This document shows positions 1 to 8,324 of a stretch of 35,265 bases of DNA, one piece after another (within the stretch, counting starts at the first letter, position 1; each line of letters begins with the position of its first letter). Source of the stretch: Allomuricauda sp. GTDB taxonomy: Bacteria > Bacteroidota > Bacteroidia > Flavobacteriales > Flavobacteriaceae. The notes under the pieces were generated by a model. The model had not been told where the DNA came from and did not search any database. It saw only the letters and a program-made list of their open reading frames with translations. The position numbers were made by a program, and so were the translations under genes. The stretch lies in NCBI GenBank assembly GCA_017795045.1, contig CP051244.1, positions 2,271,659 through 2,306,923 on the forward strand, given 5' to 3'.

Positions 1-84
1 GTTTTCACTCTTTAAAAGGGTTTAGAGTGGAATTTAGTTATGCTAACAAGAAAAGTATCTAGTGGCAGGCCATCAAAAAAGATG

Positions 85-558
85 TTATCTGTAAAATAGT
101 TGCGTAAAATACAGTACCCCTTCAGGGTCAGATTTAATACTTACTGCAGTAAAGTCATAATCCCCTTCCATTACTTTTTGGTGGGTTGGACTTTTGGACC
201 ATGCATCAACCAAAGCTTCGGCAGAAATATATCTACGTCCAAGGTTTTCAGCAACGTGACTTGCGTTGGTCTCCATGGCCAATTCAGACGAGCGTTTTTC
301 AAAATCCTTATGGCTTATTTCCCCATCCTTGACCATGGTATTGGTATGGGTTGTGGCATATGCGTAAGCCGTGACATTAAACTCTAAGGCAGTGAGGTTT
401 TTAGAAAGGCGATATTCATTCACAAGGTGCAAAACTTCCATTTCCATATCAGTGGCCGTGCTGGCTACAAAGAAGGCTTCTTCCTCATCTGTGGAGGAGG
501 TGCTACATGAGATAAAAAGTACAGACAAAAACAGTAAGGGAACAACAGCGAATTTCAT
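85..558 (-). CDS. CAP-domain (SCP/PR-1-like) lipoprotein
   Basis: A 157-residue exported protein. From the chosen start the first 17 residues form a lipoprotein signal ending in F-I-S-C, so Cys18 would be lipidated. The rest matches the CAP fold: LVNEYR near the start, HTNTM, ISHKDF with a conserved His, VAENLGR with a conserved Glu, and the WSKSPTHQKVM helix. CAP proteins of bacteria are extracytoplasmic and their function is mostly unknown; I do not assign a reaction. An upstream in-frame ATG at 594 would add 12 residues, but it would overlap the putative -7 element at 592-599, so 558 is preferred. The gene stands alone on the minus strand. The family call is firm, the role is not. Confidence 0.85.
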   Translation of the reverse strand: MKFAVVPLLFLSVLFISCSTSSTDEEEAFFVASTATDMEMEVLHLVNEYRLSKNLTALEFNVTAYAYATTHTNTMVKDGEISHKDFEKRSSELAMETNASHVAENLGRRYISAEALVDAWSKSPTHQKVMEGDYDFTAVSIKSDPEGVLYFTQLFYR

Positions 559-591
559 TCTTTTCACAGCGAATTTTTTTAAAATCGTGTG

Positions 592-599
592 CAAAAGTA
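592..599 (-). promoter_or_regulatory. Putative Bacteroidota -7 element (TACTTTTG)
   Basis: On the minus strand this reads TACTTTTG, a match to the Bacteroidota housekeeping -7 consensus TAnnTTTG, 33 nt before the chosen start of the CAP-domain gene. I found no clean -33 element at the usual spacing. It supports the downstream start at 558. Confidence 0.45.
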
Positions 600-927
600 G
601 CTTGCTGTTCCAGTTAAAAAAACATCAAAGTGAGTACTTTATATAAACGGTGGATAAAAGGCGATGAAGTGCATGCTTTTCAAGCTTCACCCTGTGGTAT
701 GGCCAATAAAAATAACCCCTTATCGATAAAATACAGTCCGCCCTCCAACAGGGGGTTGGTCACTGTCCCATGAAAAAAAATCATGGAATGGAATCAATCA
801 AAAGAAGAATGTCAGTGAAGGTTTTATTTTATTGTGAAATCAAACAAAACAAGGTCCAATGATTATCATTCTGTAAATTTCTTTTGTTTGTTTTGGATTT
901 TGCCGTACTTCATCAAAAAAACGAAAT
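600..927. other. Intergenic region without a gene; Fur-box-like palindrome inside
   Basis: No convincing coding sequence between the divergent CAP lipoprotein and nucleotidase genes. It contains small inverted repeats (arms 745-749/755-759, and 768-773/781-786 around a run of seven A), a 13-bp odd palindrome at 858-870, and T/A-rich low-complexity stretches before the nucleotidase. I found no TAnnTTTG element for the plus-strand gene. Confidence 0.5.
858..870. promoter_or_regulatory. Possible Fur-type operator (palindrome AATGATTATCATT)
   Basis: A perfect 13-bp odd palindrome, AATGAT-T-ATCATT, 57 nt upstream of the nucleotidase ATG. It equals the core of the classical Fur box GATAATGATAATCATTATC apart from the centre base, but the outer three bases on each side do not match. 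Regulation by Fur is inference; the downstream gene has no obvious iron role. Confidence 0.3.
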
Positions 928-1449
928 ATGATCATTTTTGTGGATATGGATGAGGTGATTGCGGATACCTATGGAGCGCATTTGGAATTGTACAACTCAG
1001 AGTTCAATACTCAAATAAAACTGGAAGACTGCCATGGAAAGGGAATAAAACAATGTGTTCCCGAAGAGCATCTGGAACTGGTAAGGGGATATACTGCGCG
1101 GGATGGGTTTTTTAGAAACTTGGAGGTATTTCCCGATAGTCAGGAGGTTTTACGGGAACTGTCCAAGGAACATGAGGTGTACATTGCCTCGGCTGCCATG
1201 GAGTATCCAAACTCATTGCGTGAAAAATCGGATTGGTTGGATGAACATTTTCCATTCATTCCTTGGCAACATCGAATCTTGTGCGGACATAAATATATTT
1301 TGAAGGGAGATTTGCTGATTGATGACCATTCCCGTAACCTTAAACCCTTTGAAGGTAGAAAAATCATGTTCACTTCTCCCCACAACATGCGTGAGACCGA
1401 GTTTGAACGCGCAGATAACTGGAAGGAAATCGCAGCCAAACTTTTGTAG
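928..1449 (+). CDS. 5'(3')-deoxyribonucleotidase (NT5C family, HAD superfamily)
   Basis: A 173-residue cytosolic phosphatase of the NT5C family, which removes the phosphate from deoxyribonucleoside monophosphates and so limits dNTP pools. HAD motif I is seen at the very start, FVDMDEV, with nucleophile Asp6 and acid/base Asp8. The late acidic motif IV appears as DLLIDDHSRNL. The stretch around PWQHRILCGHKYILKGD carries the Lys expected between them. Length is typical of bacterial NT5C proteins. It is followed 8 bp later by a secreted hydrolase, so it may head a plus-strand run reaching 3858. No Shine-Dalgarno is seen. Substrate preference is family knowledge, not visible here. Confidence 0.88.
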   Translation: MIIFVDMDEVIADTYGAHLELYNSEFNTQIKLEDCHGKGIKQCVPEEHLELVRGYTARDGFFRNLEVFPDSQEVLRELSKEHEVYIASAAMEYPNSLREKSDWLDEHFPFIPWQHRILCGHKYILKGDLLIDDHSRNLKPFEGRKIMFTSPHNMRETEFERADNWKEIAAKLL

Positions 1450-1457
1450 ATTTGTGA

Positions 1458-2186
1458 ATGCGATTATTTTTTAGGGTACCCCATACATTGCTTTTAGGCA
1501 CTTTTTTACTGTTTCAGGCCTGTGCCGCCCAATCCAATCTGATAGAAGGACAACAATTGACCATAACCAAGGAAACCCTACGGTATTATCTATATTATCC
1601 CGAAGATTATTTGTCCAACCCTTCGCAAACCTATGGTTTGTTGCTCTTTTTGCACGGAGGAGGGGAATCTGGGGAGTCCCAGGAAGAATTCAAAACAAAT
1701 GAACCCCCCAAACTTTTAAAGGAAGGCAAGCAATTCCCTTTTTTAATATTGGCGCCTCATAATCCCCATGAAAGAAAATGGTGGAACACGGAAGCCGTTA
1801 TGCAACTTTTAGATTCCATTGTTGCTGAAAACAGGGTCGATATAAATAGAATATACCTCACAGGGATAAGCAGGGGAGGTAATGCCGTATGGGAAATGGC
1901 CACCCAATACCCGGATAGGTTTGCAGCCATGGCCGTGGTATGCGGCATGGCGCCCTTACCATATGCCCATTGGATTGATAAGAAAATGCCCATTTGGGTT
2001 TTTCACGGGGAATTGGATGAGACCATCCCGGTCGAGGAGTCCGATGCCATGGTGGAAAAGCTTAAATCAATGAACTACAATATTCAATATACAAGATATA
2101 AAGGGGTAGGCCATAATGCATGGGATAGGGCCTACACCACGGATTCTTTGTATACTTGGTTGGCCAAACAAAAACGGATAAATTGA
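1458..2186 (+). CDS. Secreted alpha/beta hydrolase (PHB depolymerase/phospholipase-type esterase)
   Basis: A 242-residue exported esterase-like protein. The N-terminus is a signal peptide ending F-Q-A-C-A-A-Q, so it may be a lipoprotein anchored at Cys22. The fold is recognisable from the oxyanion segment LLFLHGGGESGES and the nucleophile elbow GISRGG (Ser138), with a probable triad completed by Asp187 (GELDETIP) and His219 (GVGHNAW). This pattern is typical of the predicted-peptidase/PHB-depolymerase-like family in Bacteroidota, often involved in carbohydrate ester cleavage. The true substrate is unknown. It starts 8 bp after the nucleotidase and ends 5 bp before the VanX-like gene, suggesting one transcript. 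Confidence 0.83.
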   Translation: MRLFFRVPHTLLLGTFLLFQACAAQSNLIEGQQLTITKETLRYYLYYPEDYLSNPSQTYGLLLFLHGGGESGESQEEFKTNEPPKLLKEGKQFPFLILAPHNPHERKWWNTEAVMQLLDSIVAENRVDINRIYLTGISRGGNAVWEMATQYPDRFAAMAVVCGMAPLPYAHWIDKKMPIWVFHGELDETIPVEESDAMVEKLKSMNYNIQYTRYKGVGHNAWDRAYTTDSLYTWLAKQKRIN

Positions 2187-2191
2187 ATGTT

Positions 2192-2917
2192 ATGAGATAT
2201 TGCATTGTGCTCTTGGGATTGATTTCTATTTTCTCCAGTTGCCACGAAAAACCCAAGGAAGCCAAAACGGCGGAACCGGTTGAAATGACGACTATGGAGC
2301 TGGCAGACTCAATCGTGGTCCAAGAACCTGAAAAAGGATTAAGAACTTTTGAAGGGCTGGCGGACACCACTTTCGTGCGTTTGGCGGATTTTAGCGACGA
2401 CTTTGCCTATGACTTGAGATATGCCACCGAAAATAATTTCTTAAAGGCGAAGGTATACGACTGCGCAGAGTGTTATACCCGGGTAAAAACAGCCAAAGCG
2501 CTTATCAAGGCCAATGCCGATTTTAAAGAGAAGGGAGTAAGAATAAAGTTTTTTGATTGTTACCGACCCAATTCCGTTCAATATAAAATGTGGGCCATTG
2601 TACCCAATCCCCAATATGTGGCCAATCCAGAGAAGGGGTCGATCCACAACAAAGGAGGTGCGGTGGATATTACTTTGGAAGATTTGGAAGGAAACGAATT
2701 GGATATGGGGACGGACTTCGACTTTTTTGGAAAAAGGGCCTATCATGACAATCTGGACTTGCCAAAGGAAATCTTGGAGAATAGAAAGTTGCTGAAGGAA
2801 ACCATGGAGGCCCATGGGTTTTGGTCCATCAGGACCGAATGGTGGCATTATAATCTTTCGGCCGGCTCCAATGATAAAGTAGCCAACTTTAAATGGGACT
2901 GTCCAGAGCAAGACTAA
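2192..2917 (+). CDS. D-alanyl-D-alanine dipeptidase, VanX-like (peptidase family M15D), lipoprotein
   Basis: A 241-residue zinc peptidase of the M15D family, which hydrolyses D-Ala-D-Ala or related peptidoglycan-derived dipeptides. The start at 2192 is chosen because it gives a clean lipoprotein signal, ISIFSSC (Cys17); an in-frame ATG at 2156 overlaps the previous gene. Zinc ligands are visible with VanX spacing: His152 and Asp159 in SIHNKGGAVD, and His219 in EWWH, with Glu216 as the catalytic base. The segment FFDCYRPNSVQ carries the conserved Arg. No vanHA-type ligases are nearby, so a cell-wall recycling or nutritional role is more likely than glycopeptide resistance. Confidence 0.88.
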   Translation: MRYCIVLLGLISIFSSCHEKPKEAKTAEPVEMTTMELADSIVVQEPEKGLRTFEGLADTTFVRLADFSDDFAYDLRYATENNFLKAKVYDCAECYTRVKTAKALIKANADFKEKGVRIKFFDCYRPNSVQYKMWAIVPNPQYVANPEKGSIHNKGGAVDITLEDLEGNELDMGTDFDFFGKRAYHDNLDLPKEILENRKLLKETMEAHGFWSIRTEWWHYNLSAGSNDKVANFKWDCPEQD

Positions 2918-2928
2918 ATGAAAATACA

Positions 2929-3858
2929 ATGAAGACAACAAGAATAAAATTTCTGTTTTTGGTGATGATGTCCTTAGGTGTGTCGGCACAAGATGCTATT
3001 GTGCCACTTTGGCCCAATGCAGTGCCCAACCAAAAAACGGACACTAATGAAAAAGAGCAAGTAGAATATAGGGAATCAGGTATAATTTGGATTACCAATG
3101 TTCAAAAACCAACATTGGAGGTATACCTTCCTGCAAAGGGAAACGCCAATGGAAAGGCGGTGCTTATCTTCCCTGGGGGTGGGTATTCCGGATTGGCGTA
3201 CGATTGGGAAGGTAGGGATATAGCCAAGGCCCTAAATGGAAACGGCGTTGCTGGAATTGTGGTGAAGTATCGGTTGCCACGGTCAAAATCGATTGTGGCA
3301 GACCAACAAATAGTTCCCTTGCAAGATGCCCAAAGAGCCATCAGGATGGTGCGGAGTAAAGCAGAGGAATGGAATTTGGCAAAAAATGAAATTGGCATCA
3401 TGGGATTCTCAGCAGGTGGACATGTGGCTTCTACCTTGGGAACGCATTTTGGGGATATAGTGTACCCAGCACAGGATGCTATTGATGGAATTTCTGCCCG
3501 CCCTGATTTTATGGCGCTGATCTATCCGGTGATTACCCTTATGGAGCCCGCTGTAAATATGGGGTCACGGGAATCCTTGGTGGGCAAGGAGCCAACTATG
3601 GAACAATTGAACTATTTGTCCAACGAGAAGCAAGTAAAGGCCAATACGCCGCCTACTTTTTTACTGCACGCAGTAGATGATAATCCGGTGCCTGTAGAAA
3701 ACAGCCTCATGTTTTTTGAAGCGTTGAAGGCCCATGATATTTCGACTACTATGCATATTTATCCTTCGGGTGGGCATGGTTTTTCCTTGGCACACAAGGA
3801 TAAAAGATTAAAAAATTGGCTGGACCTGTTTGTTGCTTGGCTAGATAATTTGGATTAA
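2929..3858 (+). CDS. Secreted alpha/beta hydrolase (BD-FAE/acetyl-xylan-esterase-like)
   Basis: A 309-residue exported carbohydrate-esterase-like enzyme. The start at 2929 gives a standard signal peptide ending VSAQ; the longer frame from 2893 overlaps the preceding gene. Diagnostic pieces are the oxyanion loop FPGGGYSGLAYDWEG, the nucleophile elbow GFSAGGH (Ser161), an acid in VDDNPVP (Asp250 or Asp251) and His283 in GGHGFSL. Relatives are often labelled esterase/lipase or endo-1,4-beta-xylanase-like and deacetylate plant or algal polysaccharides. No other polysaccharide-utilisation genes are adjacent. It overlaps the convergent methyltransferase gene by 4 bp, with the two stop codons interleaved. 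Confidence 0.83.
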   Translation: MKTTRIKFLFLVMMSLGVSAQDAIVPLWPNAVPNQKTDTNEKEQVEYRESGIIWITNVQKPTLEVYLPAKGNANGKAVLIFPGGGYSGLAYDWEGRDIAKALNGNGVAGIVVKYRLPRSKSIVADQQIVPLQDAQRAIRMVRSKAEEWNLAKNEIGIMGFSAGGHVASTLGTHFGDIVYPAQDAIDGISARPDFMALIYPVITLMEPAVNMGSRESLVGKEPTMEQLNYLSNEKQVKANTPPTFLLHAVDDNPVPVENSLMFFEALKAHDISTTMHIYPSGGHGFSLAHKDKRLKNWLDLFVAWLDNLD

Positions 3859-5039
3859 TCCAATTCTTTGGAACAGTCAAGAACTACTAAAGAATCATCA
3901 TGGTTCTTGGTAAAGAACAGGTAGCGGTCGCCGCCATCCTTGATTTTGTGCTTTTTTCGCAGTTCTGCCACGGAAAGTGGAAAGTTTCGGGTGGTGATGT
4001 TGGCCTTCGTTTGGGAAAAGCTTCGCAAGGTCTTTTTTGAATAGGGGAGGACCTGTATTATGGAGAACTTTCTCCCAGGAAAGTCCACCAGTGTTTCGGA
4101 CGTGTACAAATGGGAGTGCTGATGCAATTTGGACAATCCATGTTTCTCCCCCACAATTTTAAACCCCCCGGATTTTAGAATAGCAGCATTGGGTTCATAT
4201 AGGAATTTTTGCGGTTCTCCCAATTGTGTGGTACTTGCTTTTTCCTCATCGAGGATAAAGTCGAAAACAACTTCTTTGTCTTGGGTGAGGTTGATGGTTT
4301 TGATCATGACATCCCCCGTATAATTCTGCTCCAACAAGTAGAGCAATTCCTTTACCTCATTGTTAACGGCCACCACATGGATTTCCTTTACATAACTAAG
4401 TTCCTCCAAACCTTGGGTGAGATCTAAAATTGGGGAAACTTTGATGAGGATATTCTTGGTACGGTTAAAAAGTAAGGGGAGGTGTTCGGGAATATTGGGA
4501 AGGCAATCCTTGAGTAAAAACACCTTTCCAATATGTTCATTTCTTCGTGAGGGATCTACAAAAATCCAATCGTATTTTTGGGAATGGTTTTGTACATAGT
4601 GGATGCCATCTTCAGGAATGCAAGTGATATTTTTTTGTCCTAAAACCCCAAAATTATAGGAGGCAATTTCACTGAGTTCCTTGTTGATTTCACAATGAAA
4701 AACGGCTTCCATTTTTTTGGAAAAAAAGTAGGCATCCACTCCAAATCCACCGGTAAGGTCAAGCAGGTTTTTACCCACCACCAAGCTTGCTTTATAACGT
4801 GCCGTTTGCTCGGAACTGGTCTGTTCAATGTTGAGCTTATTAGGGTAATAAATGCGTGGTGCGGCAAACCAGGCAGGGAGCTTGTCCTTGCATTTTTTCT
4901 TGGCCTCGAGCTGCTCTACCAATTCTTTTTGGGAAATCCCTTCAAAGAGGGGTTTTTGGAGCAAAACTGACATCGTGTCAGCATTCCAATTTTCATGTAT
5001 AAATTCTTGTACACCAGTATGCAATATCAATTCATTCAA
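3855..5039 (-). CDS. Class I SAM-dependent methyltransferase with THUMP-like C-terminal domain
   Basis: A 394-residue cytosolic protein. The central Rossmann methyltransferase shows the SAM-binding motif LDLTGGFGVDAYFF and the motif IV-like IFVDPSRRN. The C-terminal region (about residue 300 on, including FSIIQVLPYSKKTLRSF and RNFPLSVAELRKKHKIKDGGDRYLFF) matches the THUMP-like domain that pairs with this methyltransferase in Bacteroidota. The likely target is RNA, by analogy with THUMP-containing RNA methyltransferases, but no substrate is established from sequence. It follows the AI-2E permease by 7 bp and is probably co-transcribed with it. Confidence 0.85.
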   Translation of the reverse strand: MNELILHTGVQEFIHENWNADTMSVLLQKPLFEGISQKELVEQLEAKKKCKDKLPAWFAAPRIYYPNKLNIEQTSSEQTARYKASLVVGKNLLDLTGGFGVDAYFFSKKMEAVFHCEINKELSEIASYNFGVLGQKNITCIPEDGIHYVQNHSQKYDWIFVDPSRRNEHIGKVFLLKDCLPNIPEHLPLLFNRTKNILIKVSPILDLTQGLEELSYVKEIHVVAVNNEVKELLYLLEQNYTGDVMIKTINLTQDKEVVFDFILDEEKASTTQLGEPQKFLYEPNAAILKSGGFKIVGEKHGLSKLHQHSHLYTSETLVDFPGRKFSIIQVLPYSKKTLRSFSQTKANITTRNFPLSVAELRKKHKIKDGGDRYLFFTKNHDDSLVVLDCSKELD

Positions 5040-5046
5040 ACTGATA

Positions 5047-6147
5047 CTATAAATTTTTGGTTAATTTCTTCACAAAGGAATATTCAGCCAAAAACTCCTT
5101 TAAAATCACCTTTATGGCGGTATATCCGGGTACGGCTACGACCATTCCAACCACCCCAAAAAGTAGTCCGGCGATAATGATGACCAAGAAGATTTCAAGG
5201 GGGTGGGACTTCACACTGGTCGAAAAAATAAAGGGCTGTGAAAAGAAATTATCCACCAGTTGACCAATGGCCAAACCTATTAAAACATACATGGCCTTGG
5301 GTAGGATAACCGTGCTAAAATCCGCTCCCAAAAAACTGGTCATGGTAAGGGTCACCATGATCACTCCGCCAATGATCGGACCAATGTATGGAATGATATT
5401 GAACAGGGCGCAGAGGAAGGCAATCACAATTGCATTTTCCACCCCAACGATCAACAGTGCAATGGTGTAAATCACAAAGAGAATAAAAAGCTGAAGAAGG
5501 ATGCCCGCAAAGTATCTTGAGAGCAATCCGTTGATTTTATCAATGGATTTTACGAGGTTACTTTCCTTGTCATCGGGAACAAAGGTAAGGATGCCATTTT
5601 GGAACAGTTTGCTATCCTTTAAAAAGAAAAAGGAGATGAACAGCACTGAGAACAGACCGATGCTAAAATTGCTCAGGACATTCATGAATGAATTGAGAAA
5701 ATTGGGAATGAACCCCAAGTCAAGACCTTTTAGAAAACTTTCCTCCAAATGGGATTCCTCCACCAAGCGCTCCACGTTTCCGGAAGAGGCCCCAAAATAT
5801 TCCAAAATCTGAAAATACAGTTTGTTGATATCGCCTTTTAACGCTTCAATATCCAACAGGGAAAGGTTTTTGCTCTGTTCCGATATCAAGGGCACAAAAA
5901 GCGCCAATATGCCCATAAAAATACCGAGCATAAAAATCATGGTGGCTATTACGGCGAGTGTATTGGGAAACTTTAGTTTTTTTCGTAAAAAGAGAACAAC
6001 GGGCCTACCCAAAAGGGCAATTACGGAGGCAATGGCCAAATAGGTGATCACGGATTGGATCTTGTACAAAAAGTAGCCCAAAAGAACCACACCCACAATA
6101 ATGGCTACGGCCCTTAGAATTCCATTGGCAATGGTCTTTGAGGTCAT
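5047..6147 (-). CDS. AI-2E family transporter (PF01594 permease)
   Basis: A 366-residue inner-membrane protein with about eight hydrophobic segments: two at the N-terminus (AIIVGVVLLGYFLY and VITYLAIASVIALL), one after a basic stretch, a long periplasmic or cytosolic central section (about 95-145), then paired helices to the end. The segment IPYIGPIIGGVIM and the terminal GVVGMVVAVPGYTAIKVI are hallmarks of the family. Members export autoinducer-2 (TqsA), act as Na+/H+ antiporters, or are uncharacterised, so the substrate cannot be stated. It lies 3 bp after the DUF4159 gene and 7 bp before the methyltransferase gene, which suggests a three-gene operon. Confidence 0.9.
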   Translation of the reverse strand: MTSKTIANGILRAVAIIVGVVLLGYFLYKIQSVITYLAIASVIALLGRPVVLFLRKKLKFPNTLAVIATMIFMLGIFMGILALFVPLISEQSKNLSLLDIEALKGDINKLYFQILEYFGASSGNVERLVEESHLEESFLKGLDLGFIPNFLNSFMNVLSNFSIGLFSVLFISFFFLKDSKLFQNGILTFVPDDKESNLVKSIDKINGLLSRYFAGILLQLFILFVIYTIALLIVGVENAIVIAFLCALFNIIPYIGPIIGGVIMVTLTMTSFLGADFSTVILPKAMYVLIGLAIGQLVDNFFSQPFIFSTSVKSHPLEIFLVIIIAGLLFGVVGMVVAVPGYTAIKVILKEFLAEYSFVKKLTKNL

Positions 6148-6150
6148 AGA

Positions 6151-6801
6151 TTAGCTTTTAAAGGCATATTCAATAATATTGGAACCCATTTGTAGTGCCT
6201 TCAATCGCACCTCTTCTGGGTCGTTGTGCACCGAGGGGTCTTCCCAGCCATCACCCAAATCGCATTCAAAGGTAAAGAGCAAGAGTAATCTGCCCTTGTC
6301 AAAAACACCTAAGGCTTGAGGTCTCTTGCCATCATGCTCGTGTATTTTGGGAAGTCCGTTGGGAAATTTGAATTTTTGATCAAAAATGGGGTGGTCCGAG
6401 CCCAATTCCTCCAATTGCTTATCAGGAAATACCTTGAGAAGCTCCCTTCTCAGGTAGGGTTCCATTCCATAATTGTCATCAATATGTAAAAAACCACCGG
6501 AAAGGAGGTAGGTTCTCAGGTTTTGGGCCTCCTCGTCGGTAAAAAAGACGTTGCCATGCCCCGTCATATGGAGAAAGGGATATTTAAAAAGGGTAACGCT
6601 TCCTGTTTCGACCGTTTCTGGTTCAGGGTTGATTTTGGTGCCGATGGCATTGTTGCAAAACGCAATGAGGTTGGGTAGCGCAGTGGGGTTGGAATACCAG
6701 TCTCCCCCCCCTCCATACTTGAGGATGGCAATCTCTTGGGCGCCCATTGTGCCCATCATAAAAAAAGTTAAAATGCACCCTAGTTTGGTAAGTTGTCCCA
6801 T
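6151..6801 (-). CDS. DUF4159 domain-containing exported protein
   Basis: A 216-residue protein with a signal peptide ending MGAQ. The DUF4159 signature is visible in YGGGGDWYSNP near the N-terminus, the LHMTGHGNVFFTDEEAQNLRTYLLSGGFLHIDDNYG core, and the C-terminal FTFECDLGDGWEDP. The fold resembles a glutamine-amidotransferase-like or ThuA-like flavodoxin arrangement, but no reaction is known. I chose the start at 6801 (MGQLTKLG) over 6819 because it yields a normal signal peptide and leaves room for the -7 element at 6825-6832. It is the first gene of the probable DUF4159/AI-2E/methyltransferase operon and diverges from the DUF1223 gene with 39 bp between starts. Confidence 0.87.
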   Translation of the reverse strand: MGQLTKLGCILTFFMMGTMGAQEIAILKYGGGGDWYSNPTALPNLIAFCNNAIGTKINPEPETVETGSVTLFKYPFLHMTGHGNVFFTDEEAQNLRTYLLSGGFLHIDDNYGMEPYLRRELLKVFPDKQLEELGSDHPIFDQKFKFPNGLPKIHEHDGKRPQALGVFDKGRLLLLFTFECDLGDGWEDPSVHNDPEEVRLKALQMGSNIIEYAFKS

Positions 6802-6824
6802 GGATTTGCGATTAACCAACTACT

Positions 6825-6832
6825 CAAAAGTA
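6825..6832 (-). promoter_or_regulatory. Putative -7 element (TACTTTTG) for the DUF4159 operon
   Basis: Reads TACTTTTG on the minus strand, identical to the element before the CAP-domain gene, 23 nt before the DUF4159 start. It sits in the 39-bp divergent gap with the DUF1223 gene. Confidence 0.45.
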
Positions 6833-6840
6833 CGGTATTC

Positions 6841-7620
6841 ATGATTAAAAAAGTCATAATTGTCTCATTTGCCTTTTTCGCGATGTCCTTGATGGCACTT
6901 TATACAGCGCGGACCGAGGAAGTTTCAAATCCGTTGTCTGAAATGGAAAACCAAGAAACGCCAATGGTCGTCCTGGAGCTCTTTACCTCCCAAGGTTGTT
7001 CCAGTTGCCCGCCGGCCGATATTCTCTTGGATAAAGTAAAAAGGGAATTTCCCGATGAGGTTTTTGCACTTTCCTACCATGTGGATTACTGGGATTATAT
7101 AGGTTGGAAAGACCCTTTTGCCCAACCGGGCCATAGCCGAAAGCAGCGCGAATACAATAAAAAGTTGGGTTACGATGGCAACTATACCCCTGAAATGGTG
7201 CTCAATGGTAGCCTTCACTTTGTGGGGTCCAACCAAGCCAAGCTCTATGCTGAAATCAATTCCCATCTAAAAGAGAAGGCCCAAAACGGAATTCAGCTAC
7301 GAAATGTTGTTGCTGGTGTCAATGCCGTTTCGTTTGAATATGCCGCTACGGGGGATTTGGACCATAAACTGTTGCGGGCCATTTTGGTGATCGATGATCG
7401 AACCACTGAAGTGAAGCGCGGAGAGAATCGGAATAGGACTTTAAAGAACAGCAATATTGTGGTTCAGGAGGCCTATTTGGATTTGGAGGCTTCGGCGGGA
7501 AAAGCTAGTATGAAAATTCCCCAACTGGTTTCGGAATCCGACAGTCTGACCCTTGTCTTGTTGGTCGAAACCGAAAACTTGGATATCACTGCTGCGGCCA
7601 AGGCCAAAGTAAAGCGCTAA
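6841..7620 (+). CDS. DUF1223 domain-containing exported thioredoxin-like protein
   Basis: A 259-residue protein. The start at 6841 gives a signal or anchor segment (VIIVSFAFFAMSLMALYTA); the open frame from 6793 is less plausible because it overlaps the divergent gene's start. DUF1223 is recognised from VVLELFTSQGCSSCPPAD, where Cys-x-x-Cys lies at the thioredoxin active-site position, and YHVDYWDYIGWKDPF. Family members are secreted or periplasmic proteins of unknown substrate. The gene is oriented against the surrounding minus-strand genes, which suggests an insertion into an otherwise co-directional block. It overlaps the convergent rsmE gene by 4 bp. Confidence 0.88.
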   Translation: MIKKVIIVSFAFFAMSLMALYTARTEEVSNPLSEMENQETPMVVLELFTSQGCSSCPPADILLDKVKREFPDEVFALSYHVDYWDYIGWKDPFAQPGHSRKQREYNKKLGYDGNYTPEMVLNGSLHFVGSNQAKLYAEINSHLKEKAQNGIQLRNVVAGVNAVSFEYAATGDLDHKLLRAILVIDDRTTEVKRGENRNRTLKNSNIVVQEAYLDLEASAGKASMKIPQLVSESDSLTLVLLVETENLDITAAAKAKVKR

Positions 7621-8321
7621 CTATTGATGATGGCAACGGTGGTGCAGGCAACAATCGCAGCCGTCTCGGTTCGCAGTCGCGTATTGCCCAAAGAAATGGG
7701 GATGAACCCCTTTTTGCGGGCCAAATCGATTTCCTCTTTGGAAAAATCCCCTTCGGGACCAATAAGGATGGTGATGTCCATATCGGAAATGACCTTTCGC
7801 TTGAGTTCCATCTTTTCGCCATCATCACAATGCGCAATGAATTTGAGGCCCGTTTGTTCCTGTTCCAAAAAATCCTTGAAGGAAATTGCCGGATTCAGTT
7901 TTGGTAGCACCGTCTGTAAGGATTGCTTCATGGCGGATTGCAGCACACGCTCCATTCTTTCTTGCTTCACCACTTTTCGTTCGGAATGATCACAAATGAT
8001 GGGGGTAATCCCATCCACACCGATTTCGGTGGCTTTTTCTAAAAACCACTCATACCGATCGTTCATTTTGGTGGGGGCCACAACCATATGAAGTGCATAC
8101 CTTTTAGGAATGGTCTTGTGTTTTGACACAATGGTAGCTCTGCATCGCTTTGGGTCGGAGACCAATATTTCCGCTTCGTAACGGTATCCCTTTCCATTGG
8201 TGATATGGACAATATCTCCCTCTTTTTTTCTAAGGACTTTGGCAATATGCTTGCTCTCCTCCGGAGGAAAAGTGAATTGCGTAACGCTATTGTCCAGTAA
8301 GGGGTTGTAGAAAAGTTGCAT
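7617..8321 (-). CDS. rsmE: 16S rRNA (uracil(1498)-N(3))-methyltransferase RsmE
   Basis: A 234-residue SPOUT-class enzyme that methylates N3 of U1498 in helix 44 of 16S rRNA using SAM. The N-terminal PUA-like region holds HIAKVLRKKEGDIVHITNGKG, and the C-terminal trefoil knot has the two SAM-binding signatures LIGPEGDFSKEEID and LGNTRLRTETAA. Length is standard. It begins 3 bp after the TfoX-like gene, so it is most likely transcribed from the tsaD side. Confidence 0.95.
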   Translation of the reverse strand: MQLFYNPLLDNSVTQFTFPPEESKHIAKVLRKKEGDIVHITNGKGYRYEAEILVSDPKRCRATIVSKHKTIPKRYALHMVVAPTKMNDRYEWFLEKATEIGVDGITPIICDHSERKVVKQERMERVLQSAMKQSLQTVLPKLNPAISFKDFLEQEQTGLKFIAHCDDGEKMELKRKVISDMDITILIGPEGDFSKEEIDLARKKGFIPISLGNTRLRTETAAIVACTTVAIINS

Positions 8322-8324
8322 AGG

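Noticed and set aside
6..29. Weak inverted repeat (CACTC...GAGTG) at the left edge as a terminator for the CAP-domain gene
   Set aside because: The stem has a bulge and no T-run, and its sequence context is cut by the window edge, so support is too thin to list.
2192..2917. Vancomycin resistance cluster suggested by the VanX-like dipeptidase
   Set aside because: No vanH, vanA-type ligase or vanRS genes are nearby, and the protein is an exported lipoprotein, unlike cytosolic VanX.
2441..2989. Minus-strand open frame of 182 codons across the VanX-like gene
   Set aside because: It is antisense to a gene with intact zinc-site motifs, and its own translation matches nothing recognisable.
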